Shown: positions 18,901-28,305, counted from the stretch's first letter. The stretch is DNA of 64,000 nucleotides from Tsuneonella dongtanensis (GCF_001698205.1 NZ_CP016591.1:868001-932000); one strand, 5' to 3'. Notes: generated from the sequence alone by a model not told the origin. Numbers and translations: made by a program.

Positions 18901-21900
18901 GAGCATCAACGTGCAGACAGCGGGCGCATTGAGCGGCCAGCTCATCCGCTCGTCGATGGGCGATGTCACGCTCATGGCCGCATCGATCGACGCGACGACC
19001 GTGACCGCGACCGGCGGCAACGCCAGCCTGATGGCGACCGGCGACATCACGACCGTCTCGATCCGGTCGACGACCGGCTTCGTCGACGTAGACAGTACTA
19101 TGGGCGGTGCGCTCGATCTGGGTGACGTGTCGGCGGCGACCACGGTGGCGCTCGATACGAGCGGAACCGTCCGGACCGGCCTGATCGCGGCCGGCGGCGC
19201 ATTGACGGTCGGTTCGCTATTCAACAGGGTCGCTTCGGCCGAATTCACCGGCAACATCAGCGGTGCGTCGGTGCGGGTTGATTCCACGGGCGCCCTCACC
19301 GCGCAGAACGTCGGTTCGACGGTTGGCGACGTCGTTCTGAATGGCGAGCCCATCGACGCCGGCGAAGTAACCTCGGCGGCGAATCTGTTCTTCGCGACCA
19401 CCACGAGCAACGGAACGGCCGCGTTCGACAGCCTGACGGCGACCGGACTGGTTTCGGTCAGTGGCGTCGTCCCGCGCACCATTACCGTCAGCGGATCCAC
19501 GACCGGGGGATCGGTCACGCTGTTCGCCTTCGACGAGATTTCCCTAGGCAACGTCACATCGACGAACGGAGGGGTGACGCTCGACACATCATTGTTTGGT
19601 ACGGCTGCCGGCACGATCAGCGCGGCCAACATCCGTACGACGAACGAAAATGCGCGCCTCATCGCACCCGGTTCGATCACGACCCAGTCGATCACGACGA
19701 CAAACGGAGCGATCGACGTCGACAGCACGATGGGCGGCGCGCTCGACCTCGGCAATCTCGACGCGACGGGCAACATCAACCTCGATACGACCGGTACGCT
19801 TGAGGCGGGCACGATCGACACGGACGCGTCACTACTCGTCGGCACCGTGCGCACGCCGACTTCTGTGCTCTTCACCGGCAACGCCACAGCCAACGCCATG
19901 ACCATCATGAGCGTGGGCGAGATCACGACGCAGAACCTCACCAGCAACGACGCGCTCCTGGTCGAGACCACGAATGCGGACCTGACGACCGGTGTCGTCA
20001 CGGTACGCAACCTCGGCGCCACGCTGACGCTCAACGCCAACGGCGCGACGAGCAGCGTTTCGAGCACCGGTCTCGTCACCAACGGCGGCGACATCACGGT
20101 CACCGCCGGGCAGGACATCTCGACCGGCAACATCGCGACTTCGCTGATGGGCACACCGACGGCGGGCAACGTCTCGCTCGATGCGGGCAACGACGTGACC
20201 ACGGGCTTCGCCTCGGTGGGCGGCGACATGACGGTCGCTGCGGTGGGCGACGTGTCGCTTGGTGGCGGTGCCATCGTGGGCGACCTGTTCGTCGGCGATG
20301 CCATGAACAAGGTCGCTTCGGTGACGCTGACCGCCGACCTTTCGGTGAACGATCTCGACATCCAGACGAGCGGGGCATTCCTCGCAGAGGATGCGATGAT
20401 GAACCCGACCGACATCACCGCGACCGGCTCGGTCAACGTGATGGCCGACACGATCGACGTCGGCGCGATCACCGCCGATACGATGGCGCTGATGAGCGCC
20501 GGGTTCATCATGACCGGCAATCTCACGAGCAACGCAGCGCTCTCGGTCGAGACGATCAATGCCGACCTGACGACCGGCGCGGTCCGCGTGCTCAACCCGA
20601 ATGCGACGCTCACACTGACTGCGGGCGGCGCGACGAGCAGTGCGACAAGCGCGGGCCTGATGACCAATGGTGGCGACATCACGGTCAGCGCCGGTCAGAA
20701 TATCTCGACAGGCAACATCGCAACGTCGCTGATGGGCACTCCGACGAGCGGCAATGTCACGCTCGATGCGACCAATGGCAACGTCACGACCGGTTTCGCC
20801 TCGGTCGGCGGCAACATGACCGTTGATGCGGCCGGTGCCGTCCTGATGAACGGCGCGTCAATCGCCGGGGCCCTTGCGATCGGAGACCCGATGGACAAGG
20901 TTGGTTCGGTCACCTTCACCGCCGACACGACTGCGGGCAGCGTCGACGTGCAGACGAGCGGCGCACTCGTGGCGAAAACCGGCGGTGGCTCGCCGCGGGC
21001 CATCACGTCGACGGCCGGCGACGTCAACGTCATGGCGGCGTCGATCAACACGGGAGCGATCAGCGCGACCGGCGGCGACGCGACCCTCATGGCGACCGGA
21101 GCGGTGACGACGACCTCGATCACCTCGACGACCGGCGCTATCGACGTCGACAGCACCGGTGGCGGCGCGCTCGACCTCGGCACGCTCGATGCCGCGACCA
21201 CGATCGCGCTCGACACGACCGGCACGGTGACTGCGGACGGCACGACGGCGGGCGGCGCCCTGACGGTCGGCGCCCTGGCGCCCGTCGCGAGCGCGACCTT
21301 CACCGGCAACGTCTCGGCGGCGAGCGTGGACATCGACGCGGTAGGCGCGGTCCTGGCGCGGTCGGGATCCTCGACGCTGCGCACCATTACCGCGACCGCG
21401 GGCGACATCGACATCGATGCCGGCTCGGTGACGGGGGGTGCGCTCGCCGCGACCGACGACGTGTTCGTCGACGCAGGCGGCGCGGTCAGCCTCGCCTCGG
21501 CGCGGGCGGACAGCGATAGCAGCGGCGCAGGCAACCTGGTGATCGGCGCGACGACGCTGCCCTCCAGCCTGACGGTGACCGGCGCCTCGCAGGGCGTGGC
21601 GGTCGACCTCCAGGCTTCGGGCGCGGTCCAGCTGGGCACGGTGACCTCGACGAACGGCGTCGTCGACATCGACAGCACGGCGGGCTCGATCACGACGACC
21701 GGCATCTCGGCAACGGGCGGCGACGCCCTGCTCACCGCGGCGCAGAACGTCACCGCGACTGGTGCGATCGCCTCGACCACTGGGTCGGTGGACGTCGATG
21801 CCGTCGGCGGAGCGATCGCGGCCACCGCCGTGACCGCGAAGACCGACGTTCTTTTGACTTCGGCCGGCGATGTCACGACGACCGGCACGGTGACCGCGAC

Positions 21901-24724
21901 GGATGGACTGATCGACGTCGACAGCACCGGCGGCGGTGCGCTGGTGCTGGGCCAGGCGCTGACCGGCGATGGCGCGGCGCTGCAGGCGGGCACCACGATC
22001 GCGCTCGACACGACCGGCACGGTGACTGCGGGCGGCACGACGGCGGGCGGCGCCCTGACGGTCGGAAGCCTGGCGCCCGTCGCCAGCGCGACCTTCACCG
22101 GCAACGTCTCGGCGGCGAGCGTGGACATCGACGCGGTAGGCGCGGTCCTGGCGCGGTCGGGATCCTCGACGCTGCGCACCATTACCGCGACCGCGGGCGA
22201 CATCGACATCGATGCCGGCTCGGTGACGGGGGGTGCGCTCGCCGCGACCGACGACGTGTTCGTCGACGCAGGCGGCGCGGTCAGCCTCGCCTCGGCGCGG
22301 GCGGACAGCGATAGCAGCGGCGCAGGCAACCTGGTGATCGGCGCGACGACGCTGCCCTCCAGCCTGACGGTGACCGGCGCCTCGCAGGGCGTGGCGGTCG
22401 ACCTCCAGGCTTCGGGCGCGGTCCAGCTGGGCACGGTGACCTCGACGAACGGCGTCGTCGACATCGACAGCACGGCGGGCTCGATCACAACGGCCGGGGT
22501 CTCGGCAACGGGCGGCGACGCCCTGCTCACCGCGGCGCAGAACGTCACCGCGACCGGTGCGATCACGTCGACCGGCAAGACCGACATCGACGCGACGAAT
22601 GGCGCGATCGCGGTCACGTCGGTCGCGGCCGGCGGGAATGCGGAACTGACCGCGGGGACGACCGTCGTCGCGACCGGCCCGATCAGCGGCCGGCTGGTCG
22701 ATATCGACGCTGTCGGAAACGTCACGCTGACCGCCGCCAGCTCGACCGCAGGCGTGGTCGACATCGACAGCACCGGCGGATCGATTTCGACGACCGGAAT
22801 TACCGCTTTCGGAGGTGACGCCCTGCTCACCGCGGCGCAGAACGTCGTCGCCACCGGTGCGATCACGTCGACCGGCAAGACCGACATCGACGCCACCAAC
22901 GGCGCGATCGCGGTCACCTCGGTTGCTGCCGGGGGGAACGCCGAACTGACCGCCAAGACCACAATTACGGCGACGGGTGCGATCAGCGGCCGGCTGGTGG
23001 ACATCGATGCGGGCGGTAACGTCACGCTGACCACCGCAAGCTCGACCGCGGGTGTGGTCGATATCGACAGCACCGGCGGATCGATCTCGACCACCGGGGT
23101 CACCGCGGTCGGAGGTGGCGCGCTGCTTACCGCGGCGCAGAACGTCACCGCCACCGGTGCCATCAGCGGCAGCCTCGTGGACGTCGACGCGGGCGGCAAC
23201 GTCACGCTGACCACCGCAAGCTCGACCGCAGGCGTGGTCGATATCGACAGCACCGGCGGCTCGATCGCGGCAACCGGAATCACGGCGACCGGCGGGAACG
23301 CGTTGCTTACCGCTTCGAGCACGATCACGACGACCGGCACCGTCCGGTCGACCGGAGCGATCGATATCGACAGTACGCGCGGTGGAAACCTGACGATCGG
23401 CTCCGCACTCACCACGCTTGCCACCCCGGCGCTCGAAGCCGGCACAACCATCGCGATCGACACGACCGGGGCCGTCACGGCCGGCGCCATCAAGGCAGGC
23501 GGTGCCCTGACGGTCGGATCCGCATCCATACCGACGTCGGTGACTTTCACCGGCCCGGTCACAGTGAACGGCATGACCGTGCGTACCGGCGGGACCTTCA
23601 CCTCGCAGGCTGCGGTCAAAGTCGAAACCTCGGCCACGGTGACCGCGCGCGACGTCGTCATCGGGGCTGCGTTCGCCGCAACCGACGTGACGCTGCGGGC
23701 CGCTTCGAGCGGGACGGTTGCGCTCGGGTCCGGCACGGCAACCTTCTCGCTCAGCGATGCCGAACTCGACCGAGTGACGGCAATCACGCTGACGGTCGAT
23801 GCCGGGGCGAACGCAGTCACCGTGACGGACGTCAGCCTGACCGGTGCCGCCGGATCGTCGCGGGTGAATGTTGCGACCACCGGTGCGATCACGTTCGGTG
23901 GCGACCTGACGGCGGACGGTGCGAACCGGGTCATCCGTCTGGGCGGAAGCGCTGTCAGCGGCGATGCCTCGGCGACGGGCCTTGCAAGCCAAATCTCCGG
24001 CGACATCAAGGACGTGACGATCAACGTCGGGTCGGCCACGCTCGATCTGCGAGGGAGGGACATCGCCTTCGGTCGAAGCGGCTTCCTGACCGACGTCAAC
24101 GACCGCAACAGCCAGGATCTCGCGATCCTGTTCGTCGGCAACGCAGCGTCCTCGCTCTACAACGCGACGCTGCTCAGCCCGCTCGACGGCGATCGCGCGA
24201 GCGACCCGGTGTACCTGCGGGCAGGAAAGCTGTCGGTGGCCTATGCCAATTCGGCCCTGTTCCAGAACACCGGAGCCAACGGCAACGGCGCCACGACCAA
24301 CAACGGCGTAATCATCGGTTCGACCGGCGGTGGCGGCATCCTGTCGCTCGACACGACGGATCCGACCAACACCTTTGCCCTGTTCGGCCAGATCAACAAC
24401 CTGACCGGGCCGGCTGCGGCGGTGGCCGGACCGTCGGTGATCATCATCGACAACTCGGTCCAGCCGCAGTTCTCGCGGGTCAACGGGTGTCTGATCAGCA
24501 GCGGTGCGGGATGCCTCAACACGGTCATCGGCGCGGTCCAGCTCTCGCTGCCACGCGAGAACGTCAACCTGCTGTCGGGCGACGGCAGCGTGCTCGTTCC
24601 CTTCGATCCGCTCGTGGGAACGAACAACGAGGGCCTGTTCTCCGATGCGGTGTCGGATGACGAGAACCTTGACTGCCCGCGCGACGAAAAGGGTGTCTGC
24701 GTCGAGCGCCAGGGAGGCAACTGA
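15971..24724 (+). CDS. Filamentous haemagglutinin-like TpsA exoprotein
   Basis: This is a 2,917-residue secreted protein. A signal peptide (residues 1-30, ending AHAQ) precedes a TPS secretion domain (about 30-165) with VAQWTRFNV and the recognition loop LINQDGILFGDSA, the local form of the NPNGI box. The body (about 300-2,500) is a Gly/Ala/Ser/Thr/Asp-rich right-handed beta-helix of short repeats such as DVDSTMGGALDLG and LTVGxxxxVASxxFTGN. Two copies of a long unit and a 300-bp unit are nearly identical at DNA level. The C-terminus carries two Cys pairs (NGCLISSGAGCLN and LDCPRDEKGVC), as in other large TpsA proteins. The stop is separated by one base from the CHAT gene. Adhesin, biofilm or contact-dependent roles are inferred; no toxin domain is evident. 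Confidence 0.9.
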   Translation: MTAKHRTLRLKMLATTATAALLAIPSVAHAQLVSSMDLSTAVDSGGNGGQIAIDDSNPTVTDISVLAPVVVAQWTRFNVPVATTVNVTNGSGAPVASLLNRVIGGSLSQIEGTINTTDVNFWLINQDGILFGDSAVVSASSPSMNKVGLFFSTLDVSDADFFDFYNGTDNAGNGAATISFSGATSSFLVASAGVGTQPSFVTDGTLMFVGPRLDLTANFDSKTGKTSFVAATDVSVAFNAGSPVSYTINAGTTVADQLVDGSVKGSSADFVFVSAAGVMNAMLTVDADVATTAAATDRGIYLYTAGATSPSVTVGGALSSTGGIEADVSGDLTISQDASGSYVNLQAVDIATQGLAATAGDLSLEGLSIATGDLDASGNVLAVADPSVALGAVTAGNDVTIQSVGAVSTGAIDAGRRLRIGNIAIPTSVTISGNVSAADVNIRTTGLLDAQDIDADDIDASTGNVALQAGSIDAGNVTATDSISFSAANVGSANFASLISTGGSVITSGGAVPGTITVTGETRGTSVTLVSVNALDVGAVNSTAGFVDLVSLNSTVDAGAVSATGSAARLQADDAVTATSISATGGIDVDSIAGGNLSLGDLNAGTTIALDTVGSVNFGAATAGGAFAIGGSVDPSSITAGGNVSAGSVDFDSTGALNALAITANAGDIDIDTASVSAGALRATDDIFVDAAGAVSLASARADSDSSGAGNLVIGALTAPSTLTVTGASQGVAVDLQASGNVQLGAVTSTAGDVDIDSTTGSVTTASLRSTGGSTFVTARGAVTTSGINADQAIDVDSTMGGALDLGSLRAGTTIALDTAGSVKASLVTAGGALTIGTPMAKVASVELTSNATAGSVDIQTSGALVADIIKATAGDITVMAQTIDTGSLASEAGNVSLMATGTIDTTSIRATGGSIDVDSTMGGALDLGNLAATDAVALDTSGSVTTGTISAGGALTVGTPMAKVASATFNGDVQAASINVQTAGALSGQLIRSSMGDVTLMAASIDATTVTATGGNASLMATGDITTVSIRSTTGFVDVDSTMGGALDLGDVSAATTVALDTSGTVRTGLIAAGGALTVGSLFNRVASAEFTGNISGASVRVDSTGALTAQNVGSTVGDVVLNGEPIDAGEVTSAANLFFATTTSNGTAAFDSLTATGLVSVSGVVPRTITVSGSTTGGSVTLFAFDEISLGNVTSTNGGVTLDTSLFGTAAGTISAANIRTTNENARLIAPGSITTQSITTTNGAIDVDSTMGGALDLGNLDATGNINLDTTGTLEAGTIDTDASLLVGTVRTPTSVLFTGNATANAMTIMSVGEITTQNLTSNDALLVETTNADLTTGVVTVRNLGATLTLNANGATSSVSSTGLVTNGGDITVTAGQDISTGNIATSLMGTPTAGNVSLDAGNDVTTGFASVGGDMTVAAVGDVSLGGGAIVGDLFVGDAMNKVASVTLTADLSVNDLDIQTSGAFLAEDAMMNPTDITATGSVNVMADTIDVGAITADTMALMSAGFIMTGNLTSNAALSVETINADLTTGAVRVLNPNATLTLTAGGATSSATSAGLMTNGGDITVSAGQNISTGNIATSLMGTPTSGNVTLDATNGNVTTGFASVGGNMTVDAAGAVLMNGASIAGALAIGDPMDKVGSVTFTADTTAGSVDVQTSGALVAKTGGGSPRAITSTAGDVNVMAASINTGAISATGGDATLMATGAVTTTSITSTTGAIDVDSTGGGALDLGTLDAATTIALDTTGTVTADGTTAGGALTVGALAPVASATFTGNVSAASVDIDAVGAVLARSGSSTLRTITATAGDIDIDAGSVTGGALAATDDVFVDAGGAVSLASARADSDSSGAGNLVIGATTLPSSLTVTGASQGVAVDLQASGAVQLGTVTSTNGVVDIDSTAGSITTTGISATGGDALLTAAQNVTATGAIASTTGSVDVDAVGGAIAATAVTAKTDVLLTSAGDVTTTGTVTATDGLIDVDSTGGGALVLGQALTGDGAALQAGTTIALDTTGTVTAGGTTAGGALTVGSLAPVASATFTGNVSAASVDIDAVGAVLARSGSSTLRTITATAGDIDIDAGSVTGGALAATDDVFVDAGGAVSLASARADSDSSGAGNLVIGATTLPSSLTVTGASQGVAVDLQASGAVQLGTVTSTNGVVDIDSTAGSITTAGVSATGGDALLTAAQNVTATGAITSTGKTDIDATNGAIAVTSVAAGGNAELTAGTTVVATGPISGRLVDIDAVGNVTLTAASSTAGVVDIDSTGGSISTTGITAFGGDALLTAAQNVVATGAITSTGKTDIDATNGAIAVTSVAAGGNAELTAKTTITATGAISGRLVDIDAGGNVTLTTASSTAGVVDIDSTGGSISTTGVTAVGGGALLTAAQNVTATGAISGSLVDVDAGGNVTLTTASSTAGVVDIDSTGGSIAATGITATGGNALLTASSTITTTGTVRSTGAIDIDSTRGGNLTIGSALTTLATPALEAGTTIAIDTTGAVTAGAIKAGGALTVGSASIPTSVTFTGPVTVNGMTVRTGGTFTSQAAVKVETSATVTARDVVIGAAFAATDVTLRAASSGTVALGSGTATFSLSDAELDRVTAITLTVDAGANAVTVTDVSLTGAAGSSRVNVATTGAITFGGDLTADGANRVIRLGGSAVSGDASATGLASQISGDIKDVTINVGSATLDLRGRDIAFGRSGFLTDVNDRNSQDLAILFVGNAASSLYNATLLSPLDGDRASDPVYLRAGKLSVAYANSALFQNTGANGNGATTNNGVIIGSTGGGGILSLDTTDPTNTFALFGQINNLTGPAAAVAGPSVIIIDNSVQPQFSRVNGCLISSGAGCLNTVIGAVQLSLPRENVNLLSGDGSVLVPFDPLVGTNNEGLFSDAVSDDENLDCPRDEKGVCVERQGGN
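21198..21770 (+). repeat. Long direct repeat, copy 1 (within TpsA gene)
   Basis: This stretch of about 570 bp recurs at 21993-22565, offset by exactly 795 bp (265 codons). By eye only scattered substitutions separate the copies, and synonymous positions are conserved as well, which points to recent duplication or gene conversion. A more diverged relative lies near 17960-18240. Confidence 0.85.
21993..22565 (+). repeat. Long direct repeat, copy 2 (within TpsA gene)
   Basis: This is the second copy of the unit at 21198-21770. Differences seen include ggc for gac early in the unit and an altered stretch near 22488-22500, where ACC GGC ATC become GCC GGG GTC. The reading frame is preserved. Confidence 0.85.
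22531..23250 (+). repeat. 300-bp tandem repeat (about 2.4 copies, within TpsA gene)
   Basis: The string CGCGGCGCAGAACGTC recurs at 22531, 22831 and 23131, giving an exact 300-bp (100-residue) period. Units include TSTGKTDIDATNGAIAVTSV and SSTAGVVDIDSTGGSI. It adjoins copy 2 of the longer direct repeat, making 21.2-23.3 kb the most repetitive part of the window. Confidence 0.85.
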
Positions 24725-24725
24725 G

Positions 24726-27700
24726 ATGATTGGCGTGTACAGGAAGTATCTTGCGATCGGATCGGCGACGGCGGCACTCGCGCTGGCGGGTTGCGCGACC
24801 GTCCCGGCTGCGCCGAGCAGTCAGTTCAGCCTTGGCCGCAACGCCGGCGGTGACCCCTGTTCGGCCTCGTCCAACTGGACCGATCCGAAATTCGGTGAAA
24901 GCTATGCCAAGTTCGCCGATACATATTCGGTGAACTGCAGGGGCGCGGCCTCGGGCGCGGTGGCGCGCGTGCGTACGTTCGCCACGGTAGCGGAGCGCGA
25001 TGCGTTCTCGGCGACTCTTACGTGCGGACCTGTCCGGGCGGTCACCCTTGATGGCTTCGACAGCGCGGTCGCCCGGCGCTGCGTCGACCCCGGTCTCGGC
25101 TTCGTGGCGGTGGTGGTCGATGCCAATCGTGGCGGGATGTCGTACCAGATCGCGGCAGCGCCCAACGCAGTGGGAGCCGGTTACCAGGCCGCGCGCATCG
25201 TCGCCGGTCTCGATATGCCCGCGGATGCGACCTCCGATCGCCAGCCGATCGACGTCGCCGCGCTCGAAGCGCCGACCGGGAACTTTGCAAGCCTCGACGC
25301 ATCGGCCGGCAACGAAAGCCTCGATGCGATTCTCGCGCGCGGAACGGCGCTGAATTTCCGCGGCCTGCATGCCGACGCCTCGCGGTTCCTGGCCGCGTCA
25401 CTGTCCAACCTTTCCGACAGCGAATCGCCGGTGACGCGGGCCGCTCTCCTACTCGAGGCCGGACTGGCGGATTCGAACATCCAGTTCTTCGGCAGCGCGG
25501 AAAAGCACTTCGCAGATGCAGGCGCAGCCATCGCCACGCTCGACGCGACCAACCAGCGGGTCCTGAGGCCGAAGCTGCAAAGCTATCTTGGCCTCCACGC
25601 GCTCAACCAGCGCGACTTCCAGTCGGCCCGCCGGCTTCTTGCGCCGCTGGTCAACGGTTCCAGCAGCACCGGTGGCGCGCTCTCCGACCCGAACACGCTC
25701 GTCCGGCTCAACACGGCGGCTGCCGGCAGCGGCGATGTCCGCTCGGCGATCTCGCTCGGTAACGAGCAGGACAAGCGCGACGCATTCCTCAATACCCAGG
25801 CCGCGTGGGCGCTCAGCGTCGCGGAATTGTCGCTCGGCAACGTTGCCGGTGCCGACGCGGCGCTCGACCGGGCGCAGGAACGCTTCGACCAGTTGCGCGA
25901 TACGCTGCGGGCCGAGCGGACCCGTGATGAAGGGACGATGTGGCTGAGTGCGCGGCTTGCGCGCCAACGGGGCCGGATCGAAGCAGCGCGCGGCGACTAC
26001 GACGCAGCGTTCCGATCTTTCGACAGCGCGATCGCCGACCTCACTCGCGGTGCCCTCGCCCGGTCTGGCACGGGGACCGAGCCGGCCATCGCCGAATTCC
26101 AGCTCGAGCGTGCAGCTCTCGTCGCCAGGGCCGGCCGTCCCCAGGCGGAAGTCGATGCAGCCTACGAGAAGGCTGTCGACGCCCTACTTCTGGCGCGCGA
26201 CGAAAGCGCCGCGTTCTCGACCAGCGCTCTGCGGCCCTATCTCGACCGACTGGCCGAGCGGATGGAGGCCGGCGACGAGGCGGCGGCAGCACGGTATTTC
26301 CAGGCGCTGCAGGTACGCGGCGAGCCAGGTGCCGCGCGCCAGATCAGCCAGCTTCAGACGATCGTAGCAGCCGACGGTGTGACCGGCGGCATGCTGCGCG
26401 ATCTCGAAGAACTGCAGCGCGAACTGACCGAAACGAGCTTGTTGATCGCCGAGGCGCGCGAAAGCGGCCAGCCGACCGCCGAACTCGACCAGCGCCGCGC
26501 TGACGTGCAGGCGCGCTACTTCGATCTCGACGCCAAGATCCAGGCTGATGCCCGGCTCAGCCCGGTTTCCACACGCCCGGCAGACCTTGCCGAGGTGCAG
26601 GGCGCCTTGCGCGACAGCGAAGCCTATGTCCGGTTCAACGAGATCGGGGATCGAATCTACGGCGTCCTGATCGAGAAGGGCAAAGCCCACGCGATCCGCC
26701 CGCAGCAGGACGTCAACGACGTGCTGCTGGTCAGCAAGCGGCTACGCGATTCGATCGACGGGGGCATCGAATTCGGCCGCGTGCCCGAATTCTCGGTGAC
26801 CAATGCGGTCGTGCTCTATCGGATTCTTTTCGGCGCCGTGGACCAGGTCCTCAAGTCCAAGTCGGAACTCGTGATCGATGGTGGGCAGGTGCTCGGCGGG
26901 CTTTCACCCGCGGTGCTGATCACCGATCCGCAGGGTGCACTTCGGTTCACCCGCCAGGCCGACAAGCTCGACTACACCGGGATCGACTTCCTCGCGAAGC
27001 GGATGTCGTCGAGCGTGGCGATCTCGCCGCGCAGTTTCATTTCGTCGCGTACGCTTGCGCCCTCGAAGGCGACCCAGCCGCTGATCGGCTTCGCCTCGCC
27101 GGAACCGCTGTCGTCGCTTTCGAGCCCGCAAGGCCTCATCCGGGTGGGGCCGTGCCTGCTCGCGCCAGCCCAGATCGGGGAACTGAGCAACCGCTTCGCA
27201 CCGATCCCGGCGCGGGAAATCCAGCTCGCTGCCAATGCACTCAATATCGGGACAGCGCCGGTCATCAGCGACGCGGCCTTCACCGACACCGAAATGCTCC
27301 GCCGGGGGGCGTCGGACGGCGACCTGTCGAACTACAAGATCCTGCATTTCGCCACGCACGGCCTGACCGAAGGACAGTTCGGTTGTCCGGAAGCACCGGC
27401 TGCGCTCCTGACCTCGCTCGGCCAGGGTGGATCGGACATGCTGCTCAGCTTCGACGAGATCGCCAAGCTGCGGCTCGATGCGAATCTCGTGGTGCTGTCC
27501 GCGTGCGAAACCGCATCGGCGATTGGCGAACGGGCGCTGCGGCTGTCCGGCGAGGCCCAGCCGGGCGCGACCCTTGAAGGGCTCGTGCGCGCGTTCTTCA
27601 GCGCCAACGCCCGCGCGGTGCTCGCGACCTACTGGGAAACGTCGAACCGCGGCGACAGCGAAGTCTTCATGCAGCGCTTCTACGAAAGCGGCCGGACCGC

Positions 27701-27860
27701 CGACATCGCCACCGCGCTCAACACCGCGCAGCGCGACCTGATGAGCGAGCGCGACAGTTCCCACCCGTTCTTCTGGGGCGGCTTCTTCGTGGTCGGCGAT
27801 ACCAAGAACTCGATGCTCGCCGGGGCGCCGACCCAGGTCGCCGCGGTGACCAAGAGGTAA
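24726..27860 (+). CDS. CHAT-domain (caspase-like) protease lipoprotein with helical repeat region
   Basis: This is a 1,044-residue protein. A lipoprotein signal (ATAALALAGC) places Cys near residue 22 with Ala at +2, consistent with outer-membrane sorting. Residues about 200-640 are alpha-helical TPR-like repeats. The C-terminal CHAT domain (about 690-1,030) has the catalytic dyad His878 in ILHFATHGL and Cys927 in VVLSACETA, plus the family segments GATLEGLVRAFFSANARAVL and HPFFWGGFFVVG. CHAT proteins are cysteine proteases of the caspase/separase clan. The start follows the TpsA stop by one base, so they are translationally coupled. Cleavage of TpsA or of surface targets is inference. Confidence 0.88.
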   Translation: MIGVYRKYLAIGSATAALALAGCATVPAAPSSQFSLGRNAGGDPCSASSNWTDPKFGESYAKFADTYSVNCRGAASGAVARVRTFATVAERDAFSATLTCGPVRAVTLDGFDSAVARRCVDPGLGFVAVVVDANRGGMSYQIAAAPNAVGAGYQAARIVAGLDMPADATSDRQPIDVAALEAPTGNFASLDASAGNESLDAILARGTALNFRGLHADASRFLAASLSNLSDSESPVTRAALLLEAGLADSNIQFFGSAEKHFADAGAAIATLDATNQRVLRPKLQSYLGLHALNQRDFQSARRLLAPLVNGSSSTGGALSDPNTLVRLNTAAAGSGDVRSAISLGNEQDKRDAFLNTQAAWALSVAELSLGNVAGADAALDRAQERFDQLRDTLRAERTRDEGTMWLSARLARQRGRIEAARGDYDAAFRSFDSAIADLTRGALARSGTGTEPAIAEFQLERAALVARAGRPQAEVDAAYEKAVDALLLARDESAAFSTSALRPYLDRLAERMEAGDEAAAARYFQALQVRGEPGAARQISQLQTIVAADGVTGGMLRDLEELQRELTETSLLIAEARESGQPTAELDQRRADVQARYFDLDAKIQADARLSPVSTRPADLAEVQGALRDSEAYVRFNEIGDRIYGVLIEKGKAHAIRPQQDVNDVLLVSKRLRDSIDGGIEFGRVPEFSVTNAVVLYRILFGAVDQVLKSKSELVIDGGQVLGGLSPAVLITDPQGALRFTRQADKLDYTGIDFLAKRMSSSVAISPRSFISSRTLAPSKATQPLIGFASPEPLSSLSSPQGLIRVGPCLLAPAQIGELSNRFAPIPAREIQLAANALNIGTAPVISDAAFTDTEMLRRGASDGDLSNYKILHFATHGLTEGQFGCPEAPAALLTSLGQGGSDMLLSFDEIAKLRLDANLVVLSACETASAIGERALRLSGEAQPGATLEGLVRAFFSANARAVLATYWETSNRGDSEVFMQRFYESGRTADIATALNTAQRDLMSERDSSHPFFWGGFFVVGDTKNSMLAGAPTQVAAVTKR

Positions 27861-27867
27861 CCCGGCC

Positions 27868-28305
27868 GTGCCGCCCGCATCCCGGATCGGCGATATGCAC
27901 ACGTGCCCGATGGCGACACCGGGCACGCCGCCGATCCCGCATGTCGGCGGGCCGATCGTGAAGGGGCAGCCCAACGTCATCACGGTGGGCGTTCCGCAAG
28001 CCAGGGTATCCGACCAGTGCGTGTGCGTCGGTCCGCCCGACATCATCGTGAAGGGCTCTGCGACGGTTTTGGTCGGGGGATTGCCGGCGGCGCGAATGGG
28101 CGACAACACCGCCCACGGCGGGGTCATCGTTGTCGGAGCGCCCACCGTCCTCATCGGTGACGGCTCGAACGGCGGCGGCGGCGGTGGCGGGGGTGGCGCC
28201 GGGATGCCCGGCAACGTGCCGTTCTCTCAACCCAACCTGCAGATGAAGACCTTCATCAACGCGCACAAGGAAGCCAAACCCTACTGCGCGGTGTGCAATC
28301 AGTGA
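27868..28305 (+). CDS. PAAR-domain T6SS spike tip protein
   Basis: This is a 145-residue protein with a GTG start 7 bp after the CHAT stop. PAAR proteins bind zinc and cap the VgrG spike. The family begins as here (MPPASRIGDMHTCPM), and the repeats continue (VKGQPNVITVG, VGGLPAARMGDNTAHGG, VLIGDG) to residue about 95. A Gly tract of nine residues then leads to a 40-residue tail ending in a CAVC motif (Cys140/Cys143). The tail has no known toxin signature. It overlaps the DUF4123 gene (GTGA). Confidence 0.92.
   Translation: MPPASRIGDMHTCPMATPGTPPIPHVGGPIVKGQPNVITVGVPQARVSDQCVCVGPPDIIVKGSATVLVGGLPAARMGDNTAHGGVIVVGAPTVLIGDGSNGGGGGGGGGAGMPGNVPFSQPNLQMKTFINAHKEAKPYCAVCNQ

Noticed and set aside
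21198-23250. CRISPR array
   Set aside because: Repeats are long, coding, in frame and without unique spacers of regular length.
17680-24141. Antisense open frames of over 1,000 codons opposite the TpsA gene
   Set aside because: They mirror the repetitive Gly/Ala/Thr/Asp codon pattern of the sense gene, have no ribosome sites or domains, and the sense frame has clear family features.
16900-24500. C-terminal contact-dependent toxin (CdiA-CT) with immunity gene in TpsA
   Set aside because: No VENN or similar boundary motif and no toxin-like C-terminal domain; the next gene is a 1,044-residue CHAT protein rather than a small immunity gene.
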